Part shown: piece after piece, positions 58,096-64,000 of the stretch
Layout of the letters: every line of letters starts with the position of its first letter
Numbering within the stretch: position 1 is the first letter of the stretch
Assembly (NCBI GenBank): GCA_037157565.1
Contig: JAZHRO010000003.1
Span: 37,833,001-37,897,000 of the forward strand
Direction of reading: 5' to 3'
DNA: 64,000 bases
DNA from: Thalassia testudinum
Taxonomy: Eukaryota; Streptophyta; Magnoliopsida; Alismatales; Hydrocharitaceae
Notes under the pieces: generated by a model
The model's input: the letters and a program-made list of their open reading frames with translations, nothing else
What the model was told of the DNA's origin: nothing
Database searches by the model: none
Program-made: the position numbers and the translations under genes

Positions 58096-58751
58096 GATGA
58101 TGGGAACAATGAATCCGACACAGACCGTGTTGATAGCTGATCCAAGGTTAGACTTAGAGGAATCAAACAAAAAAGAATTACAAAAGAAAAAAAACATTCG
58201 CTTTCTTTCTAGTTGGCAATCATACCAACCTTAAATAAATAAAACCAATGCACATTCACGGATACTTTAAACACTACGACCAATTGATCATAGGGTAGAG
58301 CTAGAAATTAAAGAAACCTGTGCCTGCAACTTGTCCTTAGCCGACCTAGTCTATAACTAGGTTTCTACTTCGATACCTTAGGTCTAAAGTCTATAATTTA
58401 ACTTGTTTCTAAAGGAAGACTGATTGGGTTGGCTAGTTGATGACTCTACAATTATTAGCATTAACTATATCAATTAGAGTCAATTTTGAGGGCACACGTG
58501 CATTAATGACATATCATAACGGGTTTGAGAGCATGGCATACATATTGTGTCAAGATTTCTTGTAATTCGCTATAGGGACTAGACTTGTTTGCTTGATTGT
58601 GCACACACTTTTCTCGCACCTATCTCTCTTCACACCCTTCCCTATTCTTCTCTAGTGTATGCATAGAAGATGATCGCTTCATCCTGAGTTGTTTGTTTTG
58701 GAAAGGGACATCAGGAGGAGACTTGATTTTTCAAGGGATAGGATTGAGGAA

Positions 58752-59791
58752 ATGGTTGACCCAAGAATTGAGGAGATTGAGGACCAACCTCAACCCAATG
58801 CTATGGCCATCATTCAAGCTTAAATTTCAGCCAACCACCAACTCCAACAATAGCAGATCCAAACCATCATGCAAGCCATACATCGATTGCAGAACCCTCA
58901 AGGGCAACCCCCTCTGAACCCACTTAACCCACCACAACCTCTCGAGGGCCAACCAAGGCCTCTCCATGATTTCTACGATTTTCCTACTATCTGGATCGAG
59001 CCACATCTTAGGGTCCCCGAAGGGGGGGATTATTTTGAGATAAAACATAATGTCCTTAGCTTAATTCGAAGCCACTTTCATGGGATCTCAAATGAGGACC
59101 CCTTCCAACACCTAGAGGATCTAGATCGGATAGCCCAAATTGTGAAGCCAAGGAACATCAGCTTAGATATTGTTTTAATTAAGATGTTTCCTTTATCCCT
59201 AAAAGACAAAGCTTCTCACTAGCTTAGAACCTTAGGGAGAGCCATCTCCACCTGGGAGGAACTGAGGCATGCATTCTTGAAGAAATTTTTTCCCATTGGT
59301 AAAACCAATGCCCTCAGAAGAGCCATTACCACATTCACACTATAAGGTGGGGAACAATTTCATGAGGCATGGAAAAGATTTAATGAATTACTGAGTAAAT
59401 GGCCACACCACGATGTTATAAGGTAACAATTGGCCCAGATCTTCTACCATTGTCTAGATAGCAACCATAGGAATTTTGTTGACGCCTCATGTGGAGGCAA
59501 TTTTCTGAACAAAGATGAGGAAAGTGCGTTCGAACTCTTTGAGTTCATGAGTGAGAATTTTCTTAATAATGCCTCCATGACCCAATTCAATAGGTCCAGT
59601 CAACCCCATGGTGGTATTTACGAAGTACAAACTAATTCATGGACGGTTGACATGGACATCATAGCAAAGAAGCTGGATCGATTTGAGATGGTAGACAAGA
59701 AAATTGATGAGCTTATGAATCAATCCCAGACACCCTTGCAAACCTTCTCCCTAGTAAAGGGAGCTCACAATGTTTACTTGGTTCAGTCTAT
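58752..59791 (+). pseudogene. gag: Ath-6 gag, N-terminal and capsid part
   Basis: Frame +3 from ATG 58752 (MVDPRIEEIEDQPQPNAMAI) stays in one frame for 345 codons, broken only by stops at 58821, 58851, 59220, 59343 and 59424. Motifs in order: GGDYFEIKHNVLSLIRSHFH, EDLDRIAQI, KMFPLSLKDKA, EELRHAFLKKFFPIGKTNAL, FHEAWKRFNELLSKWPHHD, RNFVDASCGGNFL and MDIIAKKLDRFEMVDKKIDE. This is the full Athila capsid region. Coding sequence is cut at 59791 by the solo LTR and resumes at 61658. Absence of frameshifts with many stops suggests decay by base substitution. Confidence 0.88.
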
Positions 59792-61657
59792 TGATGAGTC
59801 GATTCTTCGCTTTTAAAGTCGTTTGTCACATAAAATGACGCATCATTTGTAGTTCTATGTGGTGGAAAAATTGACTAATCAACAATTAATATAACCACTC
59901 AATTAGGAGCAGGTCGTGTCCACAGGGAGGCAATGGCCTATCTAAACTCTCAAGGGTCAAAAATTGATGTTTACTATTAATTTAGTCAAGAAATCGAATC
60001 AAAATCACTTTCAGATTAGGTAAACAATAAGTGCTAATGTTGAAATAGCAATTTTGCACAACTAAAGGATATATTTTGCAATGTAGCTTAATAAAATAAT
60101 AATAAAAGTTCACAATAGCACTGAATGTAAATATTAATAGTAGCTTTACTATAGAGAAATAAGGGAAATTCTTCCCCTTGTCCGTACGCGAGCAAGAGGT
60201 CGCGATTGAAGGCGAGAAGCTCACCGGAGGTTGAGTGAGCCGAGGGCTATTCAATGGTGGTGGTCTCGTGGCCAATGGTGGTCGGAGGCGGCGGCGGGGA
60301 GGAAAGGAGCAATGGCGGTCGGCAGTGGTTGCAGCTCTCTACTGCTGCTAGAGACGGAAAGGAGGCATGTGCACTGAAGGGCTTCACGCAGATGGAGGTG
60401 GTGGACGTGCAGGCCGTAAGGGCACGCGCGGGCACTGCTGAGCACAGCCGCAACTACTGCTGCTGGTCGCTGCAGGCTGCACGCGGGGAGGCATTGAAGG
60501 AGGCAGCTGCTGCTGCTGGATGCTGCTGGCCGCACGCTGCAACTTGCGTGCTACAGATTGCACGGACTCGCAGGGAAGCTGCTGTGCACAGTGGCTGTCC
60601 GTGTGGGCTATAGGTGTAGCGCAGGTGTGTGCACTGGGGGCGAAGGATGGGGCTGCTTGCTGTGCACACGGAGAGGCATGGCGGAGGCGTAGACACACGC
60701 AGAGGGGCACTTGGTGCAAGAATGGCGCTGGTGTTGGAGGTGACTGTGCGCAGTGGAGAGGGGCGTGCGATGCTACGCACTGGTAAGTGTTGCAGGAGGT
60801 GCGGCGCGTGGTTGGGTGGCACTACAGCTGGTGTGTGTGCACGCGGATGGCTGCACGTGGTGCGCGTGGAGCAGCGACCTGGACTATCATCCACGGATTG
60901 GAGTTGGAGGTGGCTGCTACTTCGCGTGGGGACAGAGGATGGGGAAAGAAGATGAAGGTGTTGCTGTAGGAGTTTCAGACGTCTGGGAACATTCCCAGAC
61001 GTCTTAACGGACGGGGGCGTGAAGTTGCAGCGGCTGCGGTGCTGGATGCTGGTGATGACGGTGAGGGTGGTGCACGTTGAGGTGCTCATGATAATGCGAA
61101 CAAGCTCCAGATGGCGGTGTGGCCTGTCACACCATACGCCGACGATGGTGGGGCTCATCGCCACGGTTGAGGCCGGTGGTGGTGGAGCAGACGAGAGGTC
61201 AACTCTCTACACTGTGGTGGGTTAGGGATGGTGGCCTCCAAAGCATGGTAGCATCCCTCTCTTCCTTATCCCAGTCGAGGAGACCAGATCCACTTTTGGC
61301 GCTACTCCTTGATTAGGCTCTTCAATGCAGCAGTTGGAGGAAGAAATGCAGCCGTTGCTCATAGAAGAAAAATAAAATAATAATAAAATATTATGATTAT
61401 TTATATACAAACCCTCAACTTTTATGTTAACTTAAAATAATGCATGCAATGCACCTAATTGGTTAACTAATTAAATGAATGCAATTCTAAGTTAATTCTA
61501 AATGCATTTAAATATGAATGCAATGCATGAATTATGTAATTAAATCAGAAATATGAATTAATCTATTTACACCCTAATTTATGCTAAATAAATTTTAGAA
61601 TTAACTTAATGTCTAGGCACTTAAATACTTAAATAGCCTACAAATATAGGCTAATCA
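59792..61657 (-). mobile_element. Solo LTR inside Ath-6 gag
   Basis: 1866 bp, TGATGAGTCGATTCTTCG to ATAGGCTAATCA, TSD TCTAT perfect (59787-59791 and 61658-61662). U5 motif 59912-59933; GACGTC-armed hairpin with 12-bp arms and no spacer longer than 2 nt at 60978-61003. Gag continues in frame after removing it with one TSD. It is the cleanest reference copy of this family. The overlapping ORFs at 60249-61225 on both strands come from GC-rich composition. Confidence 0.92.
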
Positions 61658-62510
61658 TCTATGAACTAAACACATATGGAACAACCCCTGCCTATGTTCT
61701 AGGGAAGGACATTTGCTCCCTCATACCTTGACTATTCTCTCACCTTTCCTTCAGCACTGCCAACCTTGGAAGATGTCAATGCCATCCAAGGTTACTCCAA
61801 ACCTAACCACTTCTCTAACACCTACAATGCCAGATGGCACAATCACCCAAATTTTTCCTAGACAAAATAAAAACCAAACTAATTCTAGAACCAACCCAGG
61901 TCAAACCCCCCTCCTATCAGCAAGGTCCACCTACTAGACCACCCTACAACCTGAATAGGGGGGCTCCTACACAACAAAGTCAACTGGACACCCTAATCAA
62001 GATGATGGTTGATATGAATTAGAAACATCAGGAAGAGATGGCTTTAGTGAAGGGACAATTGAGTCAGTTGCTGGATAACAAACAATAGGGATCCCTTCCA
62101 TCTCAACCATAACCAAACCCGAGGAATGTCATGAACAGAGGCCACAATCCTTAAGGGTTCCAACAAAATCAGGGGCAAGCCCATGTGATTCTACAAGCCC
62201 CATAGACACCTCCTAAATTTGCCGCTTCTTGATTTTCTCAAGGACCTAACTCTGGTCTCAACACCTCAGCCAATGCGGTTACCTTGAGAAGTGGCACCCA
62301 AACCCAAGATCCCAAATGGTCGACTCCTCCGGTGACTACACTACCCAAGATAGTGGATTCTGAAGACAAGCGAGAGGAACCCAAGAATTAGGAACTTGAC
62401 CCAGTTCAAATCGAAGTCCCAAACCCTGAAGCCTTGGATAAGGCCAAGAAGAAAAGAAACATGGTTGAGAATAGGGAGTTGTTAGAAATATTCAAATAGG
62501 TACAGATCAA
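61658..62510 (+). pseudogene. gag: Ath-6 gag, C-terminal part
   Basis: In frame +2 the sequence resumes with LPTLEDVNAIQGYSK and the landmark NTYNARWHNHPNFS (near 61816-61858; Arg replaces the usual P-G). A 1-base shift at about 61870-61930 moves it to frame +1: QLDTLIKMMVDMN, EEMALVKGQLSQLLDNKQ, then the tail NAVTLRSGTQTQDP (near 62275) and the pre-protease stretch EVPNPEALDKAKKKRNM. Stops in frame +1 before protease include TAG 62020, TAG, TAA, TAA, TAG, TGA and TAG, mostly explainable as CAG, CAA or CGA with C changed to T. Confidence 0.85.
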
Positions 62511-63250
62511 TATACCCCTCCTCGATGCAATCAAACATATCCCGTCTTACGCAAAGTTTCTGAAGGATGTTTTTACATCCAAGCATAAGCCAACAACCCA
62601 AGGACCTAGGAAGGTAGTGCTATTTGAGTAGGCTAGTTTGGTGATATTAAGTAGCCTACCTCCAAAAAGGACTGAACCTAGAGCACCTTTGATCTCATGT
62701 AATATTAGGGATTTGACTTTTGATCGAGCGCTCCTGGATCTTGGTGCTTCGATAAACCTGATCTCGACCACCCTTTACCACTAGTTTGGATTTGGAGAGC
62801 TAAAGGCCACACCTGTGACTATCCAACTAGCCGACTGATTTGTGAAAACCCTAAAAGTAGTAGTTTAGGATGTAATTGTTTGGGTTAAGGACTTCTATTT
62901 CCCAGTTGACTTCTTAGTCCTTGACATGGAGGTCCCTGAATAGTTACAAAACCCACCCATCATACTAGGCAGACCCTTTTTGGCTATGGCTAAGGTTAAC
63001 ATCGATTACGACATGGGATGCATGGAGATTGTCTTTGGAGATAGGAAGATGCAATTGGATATTTTCAAGGCAACAAGGTCTTTTGATTGCAGTTGGGTTG
63101 AGGAATGTGATCCTGTGGAAACTCTGGTTGAGGAATGCTTGATAGCAAGCTCTTTAGAGGACCATCTCACTCAACCAACTTTAGACTACCCTGACCCATC
63201 CCAATCTCTAGAGGTTGCAGAACCTTGCCGAGCTAATTTCCACCAGTAAC
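62511..63250 (+). pseudogene. pol (PR): Ath-6 protease region
   Basis: Frame +1: QINIPLLDAIKHIPSYAKFL opens it, then RALLDLGASINLIS with active-site D-L-G at 62737-62745, DFLVLDMEVPE, and ILGRPFLAMAKVNIDY (near 62959-63006). An open frame 62980-63249 continues with DYDMGCMEIVFGDRKMQLDI and an acidic tail. In-frame stops interrupt it at five to six places, without frameshift. Retropepsin role as in Ath-1. Confidence 0.87.
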
Positions 63251-64000
63251 CCCCATTTGAGGAGATTGATGTCACTCAACTCCCCCCTTTCCCTTACCCA
63301 TCAAATATTGTACCACCTGCACTTGAATTGAAACATCTACCCAACAACCTCAAGTATGTCTTCCTATGACCCGATCACACCTTCCCTGTGATTATCAATG
63401 CACATCTGACCAGGGACCAAGAGCTTAGGTTGACTACAACTCTTTTTGAATATCAGGCAACAATTGGGTGGACAATTTCTGACCTAAGAGGAATTAGCCC
63501 TAGCTATTGCACACATAAAATCTATGTGGAAGATGGGGCTCGACCTTCTCGCCAAATGCAAAGGCGACTGAATTCAACCATGAGGGAGGTCGTTAAAAAT
63601 GAGATCATCAAATGGCTTGACGCAGGGATTATCTACCCAATTTCTGACAGCCCTTGGGTGAGCCCTACTCAAGTGGTACCAAAGAAGGCTGGGCTCACTG
63701 TTATCACAAATGACCATGACAAATGCATACCTACTCGCACCACCACATGGTGGGTATGCATTGACTATAGGAAGCTCAATGAAGCCACTAAGAAGGATAA
63801 TTTCCCTCTGCCATTCATGGATCAGATTCTCTAACGGTTGGCAGGGAAGAAATACTTTTGCTTCCTAGATGGATATTTAGGATATAGCCAGGTTTCTATT
63901 GCACCTGAGGAGCAAGAAAAGACCATGTTTACCTACCCGTATGGCACAATTGCACTCTGCCGTATGCCATTCGGGTTATGTAATGTGCCTGCTACCTTTC
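63251..64000 (+). pseudogene. pol (RT): Ath-6 reverse transcriptase, N-terminal part (runs off the window)
   Basis: Frame +1 continues: LPNNLKYVFL, VIINAHLTRDQELRLTTTLF, then a 148-codon open piece (63388-63834) with EVVKNEIIKWLDAGIIYPIS, PTQVVPKKAG and CIDYRKLNEATKKDNFPLPF. A TAA at 63832-63834 interrupts DQIL-RLAG. The sequence then reads FCFLDGYLGYSQ and GTIALCRMPFGLCN to the edge. The catalytic FMDD box should lie just beyond 64000. Confidence 0.88.

Larger units (their letters stand above)
57226..58751 (+). other. Non-coding module upstream of Ath-6 gag
   Basis: It begins with a PPT-like stretch (GCAATGGGGGCGTAG and TTTAGGCATGG, 57237-57268) and an A-rich tract near 57350-57376. It then parallels Ath-1 4868-5780: CCTCAAGAGGTTGAGGAA (57577), a hairpin (57871-57916) and three repeats (57934-58095). 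Beyond about 58150 the similarity fades and no tRNA-Asp PBS is visible before gag. It is either an LTR or a 3' UTR joined to a gag leader. Confidence 0.5.

Noticed and set aside
60249..61225. Overlapping ORFs on both strands in the solo LTR at 59792-61657
   Set aside because: GC-rich, mutually overlapping, inside an LTR with confirmed boundaries and without domain motifs.

Overview
The window looks like gene-poor nuclear heterochromatin of a flowering plant. I see no supported host gene, tRNA, rRNA, CRISPR array or bacterial-type operon. Almost every base can be assigned to Ty3/gypsy LTR retrotransposons of the Athila lineage, recognised by gag, protease (DLG), RT (FMDD), RNase H and integrase pieces and by primer-binding sites matching the 3' end of plant tRNA-Asp. 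The species cannot be named from the sequence. All coding copies are broken except one long reading frame in a young non-autonomous element.

The layout is a nest that can be unpacked with 5-bp target-site duplications (TSDs). Left side: Ath-1 (+, gag to 3' LTR, 1-11679) sits in the gag start of Ath-2 (-, 5' LTR 15151-17935). Ath-2 sits in the leader of Ath-3 (-, 5' LTR 18233-19723). Ath-3 sits in an unidentified minus-strand reading frame, ORF-X. A solo LTR (7769-10476, TSD CTAGG) lies inside the homologous 3' LTR of Ath-1, and another solo LTR (12165-14528, TSD GTGAC) lies inside Ath-2.

Centre: Ath-4 (-, 20393-47303) is a complete but decayed element with both LTRs, PBS, gag, pol and PPT. 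It split ORF-X into 19724-20392 and 47304-47903. Between its gag and protease is a solo LTR (27698-42410, TSD GGAAG). That solo LTR itself contains a 4-kb LTR-like insertion (28036-32082, TSD TTACT) and a young, complete non-autonomous element, NA-5 (32306-41218, TSD GGAGG). NA-5 has ~2.47-kb LTRs about 98-99% alike in the stretch I compared, a perfect 18-nt PBS, a PPT and one 525-codon chimeric frame with a single internal TAG.

Right side: a solo LTR (48015-52009, TSD CAATA) holds another solo LTR (49211-50461, TSD TGCAA). After an unassigned stretch come LTRs at 53183-54993 and 55401-57225, flanking a short unknown ORF. From 58752 a plus-strand element, Ath-6, runs off the window. Its gag is split by a solo LTR (59792-61657, TSD TCTAT) and its frame is broken mainly by single-base stop codons.

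The most interesting signals are not genes. (1) A structured RNA module, with a two-stem hairpin showing compensatory differences followed by three ~50-59-bp repeats, is shared by Ath-1 and the region upstream of Ath-6 gag. (2) A U5 motif is present in every LTR family here, and its sense strand is complementary to the T-arm of tRNA-Asp, the same tRNA that matches the PBS. (3) A conserved small hairpin lies directly before the PPT. (4) GACGTC-armed palindromes occur in otherwise unrelated LTRs. (5) NA-5 appears to be the last insertion and may depend on an Ath-2-like partner.
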